Assembly: GCA_030525285.1 (NCBI GenBank)
Contig: JAUNFA010000009.1
Location: forward strand, 1 to 64,000
Origin: Bacillota bacterium
Lineage (GTDB): Bacteria; Bacillota; Clostridia; Peptostreptococcales; Anaerovoracaceae
Reading direction: 5' to 3'
Length of the DNA stretch: 64,000 nt
Each line of letters starts with the position of its first letter. The first letter of the stretch is position 1. This document shows positions 25,142 to 33,639 of the stretch, one piece after another. Made by a program: the position numbers and the translations under genes. The notes under the pieces were generated by a model. The model did no database searches. It was not told where the DNA came from and worked only from the letters and a program-made list of their open reading frames with translations.

Positions 25142-26650
25142 ATGATTGAATACAAAAGGCTTCAGAACGGCAGTGACATCAGAGGTGTTGCTATGGAGGG
25201 AGTAGCCGGTGAAACGGTAAACCTTACACCTATAGAGGCGGCATACATAGGCAGAGCTTTTGTCAAATGGCTTTCGGATGGCAATTGTTCAGATGCTAAT
25301 GAACTTACAATATCAATAGGTCGTGATTCCAGAATTTCAGGACCAAAGCTCAAAGAAGGATTGGCCTGCGGAATTACTGCCGAAGGTGCAGTAGCATGTG
25401 ACTGTGGCCTGGCATCAACTCCGGCAATGTTCATGTCGACCGTTTTTGTTGAGACGGAATGTGACGGTGCAATTATGATTACAGCCAGTCACCTTCCATA
25501 TAACCGAAACGGATTTAAGTTCTTCACAAGAGAAGGGGGACTTAATAAGAGCGATATTAAATATATACTGACTATTGCACAACAGATGGCAGAAGAGGCC
25601 GACGGCAAGCCATGTGAGGGCAGTACTGTAATGAAAGAAATGGATATTATGACATTATACAGTGCCCACCTCCGACAGATAATAATTGACGGTACAGGAA
25701 TAGCAGAAGAACCTCTCAAGGGAATGAAAATAGTCGTTGATGCAGGAAACGGAAGCGGCGGATTTTATGCGACAGATGTACTGGCACCTTTGGGCGCGGA
25801 CATAAGCGGAAGCCAGTTCCTTGAGCCTGACGGCACATTCCCGAATCATGTTCCAAACCCTGAAAACAAAGAGGCTATGGCATCAATATCCCGACAGGTT
25901 CTGGAAACAGACGCGGATTTTGGATTGATATTCGACACAGATGTTGACAGATCTTCGGCTGTTGACGGATACGGCCGTGAAATTGCAAGAAATGGTATTG
26001 TTGCAATGGCAGCTGCTCTGGTTGCCGAAGATTATCCGGGAACTACGGTAGTTACCGACAGCATTACAAGCACTCAGCTTACAGAGTTTATTGAGGGTAA
26101 ATTGGGTCTGAAACATCTCAGATTTATGCGTGGCTACAAAAACGTAATAAACAAGGCTCTGGATCTTAACGCTGCAGGAACAGATTCTCAGCTTGCTATA
26201 GAAACATCAGGCCATGCTGCTCTGAAAGAGAATTATTTCCTTGATGACGGAGCATATCTTGCAACGAAAATTGTAATTAAAGCAGCAAGACTCAAGATGG
26301 AAAATCTGGATATATCGTCAGTTATTGAAGATTTGCGCGAACCCCTTGAAGAAGTGGAAATCAGAATACCTATAAAAGGCGATGATTTCGGCGAATACGG
26401 CGACAAGGTACTTGAAGAATTAAAGAAAAAAACAGAGGAAATAGCGAGAATATCTCTTGAAGAGCCTAACTATGAAGGTGTGAGAATCAATTTCCCTGAG
26501 GGATGGTGTCTGCTCAGGAAGTCTCTTCATGATCCAATCATGCCTATGAACATTGCTGCAGATAAGGCTGGCGGTAGTGACATAATAAAGGCGTGGATGG
26601 AGGATTTTCTCAGTAACTATGATAGACTTGACATGAGCAGTTTCGAATAG
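25142..26650 (+). CDS. phosphohexomutase (phosphoglucomutase/phosphomannomutase family)
   Basis: The 502-residue protein belongs to the alpha-D-phosphohexomutase family, which moves a phosphate between C1 and C6 of hexoses. It has the catalytic phosphoserine Ser116 in IMITASHLPYNRNGFKFF, the Mg2+ loop DTDVDRSS, and GHAALKENYFLDDGAY in place of the usual GEXSGH sugar-binding motif. The start QNGSDIRGVA is typical. It is somewhat longer than bacterial PgcA-type enzymes of this class. The substrate (glucose, mannose or glucosamine phosphate) is not clear. The NnrE gene follows after 24 bases. Confidence 0.9.
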   Translation: MIEYKRLQNGSDIRGVAMEGVAGETVNLTPIEAAYIGRAFVKWLSDGNCSDANELTISIGRDSRISGPKLKEGLACGITAEGAVACDCGLASTPAMFMSTVFVETECDGAIMITASHLPYNRNGFKFFTREGGLNKSDIKYILTIAQQMAEEADGKPCEGSTVMKEMDIMTLYSAHLRQIIIDGTGIAEEPLKGMKIVVDAGNGSGGFYATDVLAPLGADISGSQFLEPDGTFPNHVPNPENKEAMASISRQVLETDADFGLIFDTDVDRSSAVDGYGREIARNGIVAMAAALVAEDYPGTTVVTDSITSTQLTEFIEGKLGLKHLRFMRGYKNVINKALDLNAAGTDSQLAIETSGHAALKENYFLDDGAYLATKIVIKAARLKMENLDISSVIEDLREPLEEVEIRIPIKGDDFGEYGDKVLEELKKKTEEIARISLEEPNYEGVRINFPEGWCLLRKSLHDPIMPMNIAADKAGGSDIIKAWMEDFLSNYDRLDMSSFE

Positions 26651-26674
26651 GATGACCAGGCAAGGAGAAAAAAG

Positions 26675-27349
26675 ATGAGTAAGCATTTTGTCACATGTGA
26701 GAGAATGAAAGAGCTTGAAAGGCTTACGGACGAAAGAGGAATTTCATATTATCAGATGATGGAAAATGCAGGAACCGGTGCATTTGCTGAAATAATGTCA
26801 CGTTCAGGTGTTTGTCGCGGGCAGAGTGCAGTAGTGTTCTGCGGCAAGGGAAACAATGGGGGTGACGGATTTGTTGTGGCTCGCAAACTGTGTCAGACAG
26901 GTCTGGTGGTTACGGTGGTTCTCGTAGATGGTGAACCGGTAACGGAGGATGCGAAAGAAAATTTCAGATTGCTATTGGGGATGCCAGTACCCGTGCAGAT
27001 TCTTGATATGACAACCGGATTTGAAGTAGCTGTAGAAATGCTAAAGGAACCAACCAAAGAGCCGGATCTTCTGATAGATGCCATCTATGGCACTGGATTT
27101 TATGGCGAATTAAGGCCTAGTGCAAAGACCGCAGCGGGATATATTACCCGGTTCAGAAACAAGGCCTATGCTCTGGATATCCCATCGGGCCTCTGTGGTG
27201 ATATGAAGGAAGGCGATACAATTAATGCGGATAGTGCCAAGGTGGCTGCAACCATAACCTTCCACGCACCTAAACCGGTACACCTTATACCGGCAGCTCA
27301 GGAATATTGCGGAGAAATACGAACTGTTAACATTGGAATCCACGAATAA
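26675..27349 (+). CDS. nnrE: NAD(P)H-hydrate epimerase (YjeF N-terminal domain)
   Basis: The 224-residue protein is the stand-alone epimerase domain that interconverts R- and S-NAD(P)HX, part of repair of hydrated nicotinamide cofactors. It shows RTDERGISYYQMMENAG-type N-terminal sequence, VVFCGKGNNGGDGFVVARKL, LIDAIYGTGFYGELR and ALDIPSGLCGDMKEG. The ADP/ATP-dependent dehydratase domain (NnrD) usually fused behind it is absent, and no nnrD lies in the window. AAGGAGAAAAAAG precedes the ATG. Confidence 0.9.
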   Translation: MSKHFVTCERMKELERLTDERGISYYQMMENAGTGAFAEIMSRSGVCRGQSAVVFCGKGNNGGDGFVVARKLCQTGLVVTVVLVDGEPVTEDAKENFRLLLGMPVPVQILDMTTGFEVAVEMLKEPTKEPDLLIDAIYGTGFYGELRPSAKTAAGYITRFRNKAYALDIPSGLCGDMKEGDTINADSAKVAATITFHAPKPVHLIPAAQEYCGEIRTVNIGIHE

Positions 27350-27360
27350 GAAACATACAA

Positions 27361-27387
27361 AAAATGCACCGAAATCGGTGCATTTTT
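27361..27387. terminator. bidirectional terminator between convergent genes
   Basis: AAATGCACCGA and TCGGTGCATTT flank a two-base loop, with A-runs before and T-runs after. It serves nnrE and the convergent EamA gene. Confidence 0.92.
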
Positions 27388-27397
27388 AAATGAAATT

Positions 27398-28369
27398 TTA
27401 GCAGTCAGCATCGTGTTTTTTACCTTTTTTGAATAGATTGATAAAATCTTTGAAAGTAATCTGAGCAATAATGACTGCAGCCAGCATGAAGATTGCGCCG
27501 ATGAATTCTCTTCTGGTAAAGACTTCTCCTAGGAAGAGAAAGCCTGAAATCGTTGCGAAAAGCGCCTCTGTGCTCAAGATAATTGAGGCAGCTGTAGCAT
27601 TGGCATAACGCTGAGCGAAAGCTTGAAGTGAGAAGGCTATAGCTGTTGACACAATACCCGTATACAGAAGGACAAATTTTGCATCGGCAATCATTGTCAA
27701 TGTTAAATTTTCGCCAGAGATAGGTGCAGCAATGATGCTTAATGTTCCGCATATGAAAAACTGAACGGCGGTTAATTTAATAGGATTTAATTTAGGTGCG
27801 AAATGGTCAGTTACAAGAATGTGAACTGCCCAGAAGAATGCACCGATAATGGAAATCAAATCGCCCAGCTGCAGATTGAAACTGCCATTAATGCATAAAA
27901 AGTAAAGACCGAAGACGCCAAGAGCTGCGGCTATCAAATGATTGGAATGAATAGGTTTTCTCAGAGCAATTCCAATAAGAGGAACCAGCACAATATAAAG
28001 AGCTGTAAGGAAGCCGGATTTGCTGGCATCGATATAAACCAGGCCTATCTGCTGTGAGTTTGAAGAAAGAAACAGAACAAGTCCGCAGGCAATTCCACCC
28101 TTGAAAAGCGTTTTTCTCTGTTCCCCTTTGCTGGTTGTGCCACACTGAGCATGAATTGAGGCATTCTCTTCTTCAATTGATTTCATAAGTCCCGTTTTGT
28201 CGGTAATGAGGGCTACAAGAATAAGAACAGCTGCACCGAGTAATGCTCTGAGACCATTGAAATAAAATGGTCCCATAGAATCCATGCCCATGCGTTGTGT
28301 AACGAAAGCAGCACCCCATATCATTGCTGCAAGCAGCATACTGATGTTTGCTTTAAGTGTTTTGTTCAT
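27398..28369 (-). CDS. DMT superfamily transporter (EamA family)
   Basis: The 323-residue protein has about ten membrane segments in two EamA repeats: MLLAAMIWGAAFVTQRMGMDSMGPFYFNGLRALLGA in the first and GDLISIIGAFFWAVHILVTDHFAPKLNPIKLTAVQFFICG in the second, ending in a basic C-terminus (KKGKKHDADC). Such transporters export amino acids or metabolites; the substrate is unknown. A charged loop (about 68-90) separates early segments. Its promoter region faces the palindrome at 28450-28482 shared with the divergent phosphatase gene. Confidence 0.9.
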   Translation of the reverse strand: MNKTLKANISMLLAAMIWGAAFVTQRMGMDSMGPFYFNGLRALLGAAVLILVALITDKTGLMKSIEEENASIHAQCGTTSKGEQRKTLFKGGIACGLVLFLSSNSQQIGLVYIDASKSGFLTALYIVLVPLIGIALRKPIHSNHLIAAALGVFGLYFLCINGSFNLQLGDLISIIGAFFWAVHILVTDHFAPKLNPIKLTAVQFFICGTLSIIAAPISGENLTLTMIADAKFVLLYTGIVSTAIAFSLQAFAQRYANATAASIILSTEALFATISGFLFLGEVFTRREFIGAIFMLAAVIIAQITFKDFINLFKKGKKHDADC

Positions 28370-28449
28370 TAATACTTCTCCCCGTTTTTAATGTACCATC
28401 AAACTTTATCACTGGCATATTTTTGTGTCAAGAAAAGTATGATATATAT

Positions 28450-28482
28450 AGTAAAGCATAATATGATATAATATGCTTTACT
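28450..28482. promoter_or_regulatory. palindromic operator over a -10 element
   Basis: Two 11-base arms, AGTAAAGCATA and TATGCTTTACT, are exact reverse complements around an 11-base centre. The centre includes the extended -10 TGATATAAT (28464-28472). A further half-like AGTAAAG lies at 28489-28495. The site sits between the divergent EamA transporter and the phosphatase. The repressor is unknown. Confidence 0.55.
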
Positions 28483-28524
28483 GTATTAAGTAAAGTCATG
28501 TGATATCGCCCTGGAGGTGTGCGG

Positions 28525-29145
28525 ATGAAATCAGAAATATGTCTTATAAGACATGGAATTACAGAAGGAAATAAACTGGGTGTGTACTACGGTGCGGTTG
28601 ATATTCCCCTTCTTGATGAGGGAGTGGAAGAACTTAAAAACCTCAGAAAACAGGGAATATATCCGCAGTATGAAAGCCCGGAATTTTATACATCAGGTAT
28701 GGTGAGAACAGAGCAGACTCTGGCAACGGTTTATGGACAGAGACCACATAGGAAAATCGAGCAGTTCAGAGAGTATAATTTCGGTGAATTCGAAATGAAG
28801 CACCATAGAGATATCAAAGGCCTGGAGGAGTACCAGGCATTCATTAAGGACAGGGAGGGCTTTGTTGCGCCTCCGGGCGGTGAATGTGCCAGAGATTTTG
28901 TTAAAAGGGTCACAGAGGGATTTGAAGAGTTGAAGGTCAGCCATTATGAACATATACTGCGAATCAGGAACGAGGAAAAGATGGCTGGTTCAATAGCTGT
29001 AGTACATGGTGGCGTCATTGCTGCCATAATGGATGTATGCTGGCCGGGAGAGAAGGACTGGTTCTTCGAATGGACTCCCAATCCGGGACATGGATATATA
29101 CTGACTCTGGAAGACGGAGGAATAAGAAAGTACAGGGAGTTTTAG
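28525..29145 (+). CDS. histidine phosphatase family protein
   Basis: The protein has about 206 residues and the phosphoglycerate-mutase-like fold: the catalytic RHG motif in EICLIRHGITEGNKLGVYYGAVDIPL, TSGMVRTEQTLATVYG, REYNFGEFEMK and the second His in IAVVHGGVIAAIM. It should remove phosphate from a small molecule or act on a cofactor intermediate. I prefer the ATG at 28525, seven bases after GGAGG; the GTG at 28519 is too near that site. The RNase HI gene follows after four bases, so they share a transcript. Confidence 0.88.
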   Translation: MKSEICLIRHGITEGNKLGVYYGAVDIPLLDEGVEELKNLRKQGIYPQYESPEFYTSGMVRTEQTLATVYGQRPHRKIEQFREYNFGEFEMKHHRDIKGLEEYQAFIKDREGFVAPPGGECARDFVKRVTEGFEELKVSHYEHILRIRNEEKMAGSIAVVHGGVIAAIMDVCWPGEKDWFFEWTPNPGHGYILTLEDGGIRKYREF

Positions 29146-29149
29146 TGGA

Positions 29150-29698
29150 ATGAACGATAAAACATTAAGAATATATACAGACGGAGGATGTTCGGGTAAT
29201 CAGCACGACAGAAATCTTGGTGGATGGGGCGCAGTACTCGAATTCGGTACTGCCCGCAAAGAACTGTATGGCAGCGAACCCAATACGACCAACAACAGAA
29301 TGGAAATGACAGCACTTTTGGAAGCCTTTAAGGCAATTGTAAGGGAAAACCAGAACATTATTGTGTTCTCAGACAGCAGTTACCTTATGGATTGCTTCCG
29401 ACAAAAGTGGTATGTTAACTGGCAGCGAAACGGGTGGCGAAATTCCAAGAAGAAACCCGTGGCAAACAGAGAAATATGGGAGGAACTTCTGCCGTATCTT
29501 GACAGGCACCAGATTACTTTCTGCCGGGTCAAGGGACACGTCAATCTTGACAGTCCACAGACGAATACGGACAAGCTTTACGAAACATTTCTTAAATGGT
29601 ACGGTTCGGGATATTCTTACGAGGAATTCGTCCATGTTACAGAAATGAACAACAGAGCTGATGAACTTGCCAACAAAGGGATTGACGAAATCAGATAA
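29150..29698 (+). CDS. rnhA: ribonuclease HI
   Basis: RNase HI cuts the RNA strand of RNA-DNA hybrids. The 182-residue protein has the four catalytic acidic residues D11 (YTDGGCSGN), E52 (NNRMEMTALLEA), D75 (FSDSSYL) and D171 (NNRADELANKG), and a basic handle region (KWYVNWQRNGWRNSKKK). It is longer than the 155-residue E. coli enzyme because of an insertion after VKGHVNL (about 132-165) before the last catalytic Asp. It lies four bases after the phosphatase gene and 19 before the ArsR gene. Confidence 0.93.
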   Translation: MNDKTLRIYTDGGCSGNQHDRNLGGWGAVLEFGTARKELYGSEPNTTNNRMEMTALLEAFKAIVRENQNIIVFSDSSYLMDCFRQKWYVNWQRNGWRNSKKKPVANREIWEELLPYLDRHQITFCRVKGHVNLDSPQTNTDKLYETFLKWYGSGYSYEEFVHVTEMNNRADELANKGIDEIR

Positions 29699-29717
29699 AA
29701 CAAGGAGCTTATTACTA

Positions 29718-30044
29718 ATGAGATTACGCAAAGAAATTGATGAGATACAGGAAAAAGAAATACTTCTTATTGCACAGATATCGGATGCATTGGCGCATCC
29801 GGCACGAATTAAGATATTCAGGTATATAATGGCGGAAAACAGACAGTTTCACAAAGTGTGCAACAAGGATCTGGTGGAGCATTTTGAATATTCCCAAGCG
29901 ACGATTTCGCAGCATGTGAAGAAACTGGCGGATGCAGGGCTTCTGGAAAAGAAAAAAGAGGATCGCTTTACTTATTACTATGTTCATTTGGGGACGCTGA
30001 ACGAATACCTTACGGCAACAAAGAAGTTTCAGAATATGGAATAA
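29718..30044 (+). CDS. ArsR family winged-helix regulator
   Basis: The 108-residue protein has a winged-helix domain of ArsR type: ISDALAHPARIKIFRYIMAENRQF, then CNKDLVEHFEYSQATISQHVKKLADAGLLEKKKEDRFTYYYVH. The start at 29718 follows AAGGAG; a longer reading from 29661 would overlap rnhA and lacks such a site. The usual metal-sensing CxC in the recognition helix is absent, so the ligand is unknown. The position just before two GGDEF genes (59-base gap) suggests they may be coregulated. Confidence 0.85.
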   Translation: MRLRKEIDEIQEKEILLIAQISDALAHPARIKIFRYIMAENRQFHKVCNKDLVEHFEYSQATISQHVKKLADAGLLEKKKEDRFTYYYVHLGTLNEYLTATKKFQNME

Positions 30045-30103
30045 AATTTGTGAGATTAAATTCATTATTATTGACAGGTTAAATTTATAGAGGTATTAGA
30101 GAA

Positions 30104-31198
30104 TTGGGGATTTATCTGGCGACAATCAAAATAGCATTAATAATACTTGCGATTACAGCTACGGATGCATTGTCAAACCGCATGATAAACAAAAGACGCA
30201 GATTGCTGGTAGCAACTACATGTCTGTGTATTGCTCTGGCTGGAATTGGTGAAGCAATCGGTGTTGTGACCAATGGTGGCAGCAGTGATTTTATTGTAGC
30301 GCACAAAATGGCTAAGCTCCTGGAATTCAGTGTCGTTCCGGCACTAGGCGTTTGTGCGGCAATGGCCTATGGCAATCCGGTTAAGCCAAAGATTGCCATT
30401 GTAGCAGTATGCGTTCACGGAGCATTTCAGCTCGTGGCATTACAATTTAATCTGGTTTTTTCTGTGGATTCAAACAATATTTACGATAGACAGGAGTTTT
30501 ATTGGGTATATGTACTTGCCTCCGTATTTTCGATGATTTATGCTTTCACGTCAATTTTAAAAAGAGAAAGACAATATCAGGTAGGAGGGTACAGGCTTGT
30601 ACTCGTTATGAATATCATATTTCTGATAATTGGTGTGGGTATTGAATTTGTATTCTCACCGATTAAGATTGACTATCTGAGTCTTGCTATTGCCAATCTG
30701 TTTCTTTCAATTGGTTTCTTCAGAACAGAACTTATGGTGGATTCTACCACGGGATTGCTTAATCGGCGTTGTTATGAGGCTAAGCTTGAAAAACTGGGCA
30801 ACAAAGCTGTAATAATGTATTTTGATATTGATGGATTTAAGGAAATCAATGACATGTACGGTCATGATGTTGGCGATAAGTATCTTAAAAAGACTGCGCA
30901 GATTTTGAAAAATACGTATTCGAGATACGGCACTTGCTACAGAGTCGGAGGAGATGAGTTTTGTGTTATAATGCCAGGCGGAGATGAAAAACTGACACAG
31001 CTCGCTGAAACATTAAAAAATGAAATTGATGAAGTAAAGGCACAGGATAAAATAATGCCGGAAATTTCGTCAGGATACGCTGTTTATGATGCGGGTAAGT
31101 CGCATATACAGAGGATTATTGAAGAGGCGGATGCCATGCTTTACATAAGCAAGGGAATACGGCAAGAATTGGGAGAAGAGAGGAAATACATTGATTAA
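30104..31198 (+). CDS. membrane diguanylate cyclase (GGDEF domain), first of a tandem pair
   Basis: The 364-residue protein has seven or so N-terminal membrane segments (about 1-205) and a C-terminal GGDEF domain (about 210-360: DSTTGLLNRRCYEAKL, IMYFDIDGFKEINDMYGHDVGDKYL, CYRVGGDEFCVIMPG). The intact GGDEF and DxD residues suggest it makes cyclic di-GMP from GTP. No RxxD inhibitory site lies five residues before GGDEF. The membrane part has no known sensor motif that I recognise. The start is TTG. It overlaps the next gene, a paralogue, by 8 bases. Confidence 0.87.
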   Translation: MGIYLATIKIALIILAITATDALSNRMINKRRRLLVATTCLCIALAGIGEAIGVVTNGGSSDFIVAHKMAKLLEFSVVPALGVCAAMAYGNPVKPKIAIVAVCVHGAFQLVALQFNLVFSVDSNNIYDRQEFYWVYVLASVFSMIYAFTSILKRERQYQVGGYRLVLVMNIIFLIIGVGIEFVFSPIKIDYLSLAIANLFLSIGFFRTELMVDSTTGLLNRRCYEAKLEKLGNKAVIMYFDIDGFKEINDMYGHDVGDKYLKKTAQILKNTYSRYGTCYRVGGDEFCVIMPGGDEKLTQLAETLKNEIDEVKAQDKIMPEISSGYAVYDAGKSHIQRIIEEADAMLYISKGIRQELGEERKYID

Positions 31199-32252
31199 TC
31201 TTTATAATGCGGTCATACTTCTCACCGAAATGACTCTAGCTTTAACGGCGGTCGATTTAATAAAGAATAAGCTCATAAGCCGAGAAACAAAGGTCAGGGG
31301 AGTTGTTACATCTATAATAATAGGAATTGCGGCTCTTGCTGAATGTGTTGCAGAGAGTCTAAGTGACAACACGGAACTTATAGGACTTCACGCAGGTATA
31401 GAGCTGGTGGAAATATGCCTTCTGCCGGTAACAGGGGTGGCAATTGCTTTGAGCTATGGAACAGCTATACGTCCGAAGCTTGCTGCTGCCCTATGTTGCG
31501 TACATGCGGTTGTTCAGATAGTGGCATTGCCGTCGGGAGCTATATTTACCATTGGTACAAATGGTGTTTTTCGTATGGGAAGATTCTTCGGGCTGTATAT
31601 ACTGGTGCTGGTTGCGACGATAATTTACGCGGCTGTATGCATTGCGATTTTTGACAGAAAATATCAGAAGAAGATAGACCTATTGCTGTTTTTTAGTTTG
31701 ATTATTCTAGCTGAAGGAATAGGTAAGCTATTTGCAGAACCAGCCATATGGGTGTTATACATGTGTATTGCAGCGACAAATGTAATATGCTACATGAATT
31801 ATTACAAGACAATGCTTAGGATTGACGCAGTAACGCAGCTTCTCAACAGGAGAAATTATGATGGCAGTATCGGCAATGTATCCGCAGGTGCAGCCATCAT
31901 AATGCTTGATATTGATAAATTCAAAATTGTGAACGACACTTATGGACACAAATTTGGTGATTGCTGTCTTCAGGAAATTGGTGGGTGCATTCTTAGAACT
32001 TATAGGAGTGTTGGTCAATGCTTCAGAATAGGTGGCGATGAATTCTGTGTAATAATCGAAAACATAGAGTGCAGCATTGAGTCATTAAATGAGCAGTTCG
32101 CAAAGGAAATTGAAGAACTGAGAAACCGGGACAGCAGAATGCCGGACATATCTTTGGGATACGGATATTATGATTATGGTATGTCGGATATCAGCGAGGC
32201 GCTCAAAGCGGCAGATGATATGCTGTATAAGAACAAAAAAGAAAAGCTGTAA
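31191..32252 (+). CDS. membrane diguanylate cyclase (GGDEF domain), second of a tandem pair
   Basis: The 353-residue protein has the same layout as its neighbour: about seven membrane segments (1-205), then a GGDEF domain (about 210-350: DAVTQLLNRRNYDGSI, IIMLDIDKFKIVNDTYGHKFGDCCL, CFRIGGDEFCVIIENI). The two are clear paralogues that probably arose by tandem duplication and then diverged. Again no RxxD inhibitory site precedes GGDEF. TTG start; the 8-base overlap with the upstream gene suggests coupled translation and perhaps a hetero-oligomeric enzyme (inference). Confidence 0.87.
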   Translation: MINLYNAVILLTEMTLALTAVDLIKNKLISRETKVRGVVTSIIIGIAALAECVAESLSDNTELIGLHAGIELVEICLLPVTGVAIALSYGTAIRPKLAAALCCVHAVVQIVALPSGAIFTIGTNGVFRMGRFFGLYILVLVATIIYAAVCIAIFDRKYQKKIDLLLFFSLIILAEGIGKLFAEPAIWVLYMCIAATNVICYMNYYKTMLRIDAVTQLLNRRNYDGSIGNVSAGAAIIMLDIDKFKIVNDTYGHKFGDCCLQEIGGCILRTYRSVGQCFRIGGDEFCVIIENIECSIESLNEQFAKEIEELRNRDSRMPDISLGYGYYDYGMSDISEALKAADDMLYKNKKEKL

Positions 32253-32274
32253 TATCTTGTGATATACAGCTTTC
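32242..32274 (+). terminator. possible terminator at the end of the GGDEF pair
   Basis: AAAGCTGTAATATC and GATATACAGCTTT-like arms flank TTGT and overlap the stop codon. The U-run is poor. Confidence 0.4.
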
Positions 32275-32329
32275 CTGGCTATTATGTTTTATTATGGAGG
32301 TTGTTGTATTCTTATTATAAAGCGAGTTT

Positions 32330-32382
32330 GGGGTCGCCATAATTTGGGGATTTGAGAAGAAGAAGTGTTTATTTGCGACCCC
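32330..32382. repeat. inverted repeat in the GGDEF-birA intergenic region
   Basis: GGGGTCGC (32330-32337) and GCGACCCC (32375-32382) are exact reverse complements 37 bases apart. The region 32253-32498 otherwise holds a 23-codon reading frame (ATG 32284) without a proper ribosome binding site, and a short hairpin at 32491-32508. I see no gene in it. Confidence 0.4.
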
Positions 32383-32498
32383 ACAAGTATCACTCATTAA
32401 CAGCCGAAACCTTTTGTTCCCTGCTGTGATTATATAATAATCTTTAAATATGCCGATTATGGGTCAGTTTTGTGAAGACTTTTTGAAGATGCGCCTTA

Positions 32499-33479
32499 TT
32501 AAAGGCGTATTGTTATTTCTCCTGAACCTAAGACTTCTTTACTGCCATCATCGTAAACAACGACCAACTTGCCATTGTTGTCGATATTTTCTACTGTTGC
32601 AGGTATTCCGTCGATCTCGTCTTCCGGTTTTACCTTGTATTTACCCTTGTAAACGGTCACCCTTTTGCCGATAACGAGATTCATTGAGCGATATGCATCG
32701 ATAAAGGTTCGAGCTTCCATGTTTCGGGCATAATCAATGACTTTACTTGCAATGGCACCGGCAAGTTCTGAAGCGGAATAATCACCTTCAACTGCACCTG
32801 CAATATTCTTAAGTTCTTCCGGGAAATTGCTCACGTCTGTATTGACACCAATGCCGATAACAAGTGATTCGATTTGTCCCGATTCAAAGTCTGAGATTCC
32901 CTCCGTGAGAATGCCGCATACCTTGCGATTATCAATATATACATCATTTACCCACTTGATACGGGCATCAAGACCGGCGACTTCTTTGATAGCCTCGGCA
33001 ACAGCCACTGCAGCGGCGCATGTAATCAGAACTGATTTGCTCACATCGAAGTTAGGCTTGATTATAATGCTAAGATATATTCCCTCCCTCGGAGAGTAGA
33101 AGCTTCTGCCCAGTCTTCCGCGACCGGCAGTCTGATGGCCGGTAACAACCAGGGTGCCGTCTCCGGCTCCATCAAGTGCAAGTCGTCTTGCTTCAATGTT
33201 AGTCGAATCAACGGCATCAAAAACGTGAATATCGATATCCTTATTGGCGGCAGAAAGTCCTCTGCGCACACCGCTTTCTGTGATAAGTCTGTTGTTGTGC
33301 ATAAGCATATAACCGTTGTTTGTAACAGCTTCGATAATATGACCTTCCTCGCGCAAAGCTTTGATGACCTTCCATATGGTTGTTCTGGATACATCCAGAC
33401 GTGTGCTCAATTCTTCTCCTGAGAGATATTGACCGCTACAGGACTCCAGAGCCTGCAAAACTGCTTCCTTTGTTGACAT
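32499..33479 (-). CDS. birA: bifunctional biotin ligase/biotin operon repressor BirA
   Basis: The 326-residue protein has an N-terminal winged-helix domain (about 1-60, GEELSTRLDVSRTTIWKVIKALREEGHIIEAV), the catalytic ligase domain with GRGRLGR at 119-125 and KWVNDVYIDNRKVCGILTE, and a small C-terminal SH3-like domain. It activates biotin with ATP and attaches it to carboxylase carrier proteins. The DNA-binding domain implies biotin-dependent repression. No biotin genes or carboxylase genes are in the window. AGGAGG lies just before the ATG on the minus strand. Confidence 0.95.
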   Translation of the reverse strand: MSTKEAVLQALESCSGQYLSGEELSTRLDVSRTTIWKVIKALREEGHIIEAVTNNGYMLMHNNRLITESGVRRGLSAANKDIDIHVFDAVDSTNIEARRLALDGAGDGTLVVTGHQTAGRGRLGRSFYSPREGIYLSIIIKPNFDVSKSVLITCAAAVAVAEAIKEVAGLDARIKWVNDVYIDNRKVCGILTEGISDFESGQIESLVIGIGVNTDVSNFPEELKNIAGAVEGDYSASELAGAIASKVIDYARNMEARTFIDAYRSMNLVIGKRVTVYKGKYKVKPEDEIDGIPATVENIDNNGKLVVVYDDGSKEVLGSGEITIRL

Positions 33480-33639
33480 TGGAAACCTCCTGACATTCTA
33501 GTAAGATAGTTACAATTATACACGATGAGCATGGAATTGGCGAATGTGAAGATTAAATGAAAGTAAATAATGCTACATTGATAACTGAGAATTGCAGGAT
33601 TATACTTAAGTGATTATAAATTAGGAGGTAGCAGTCGAT

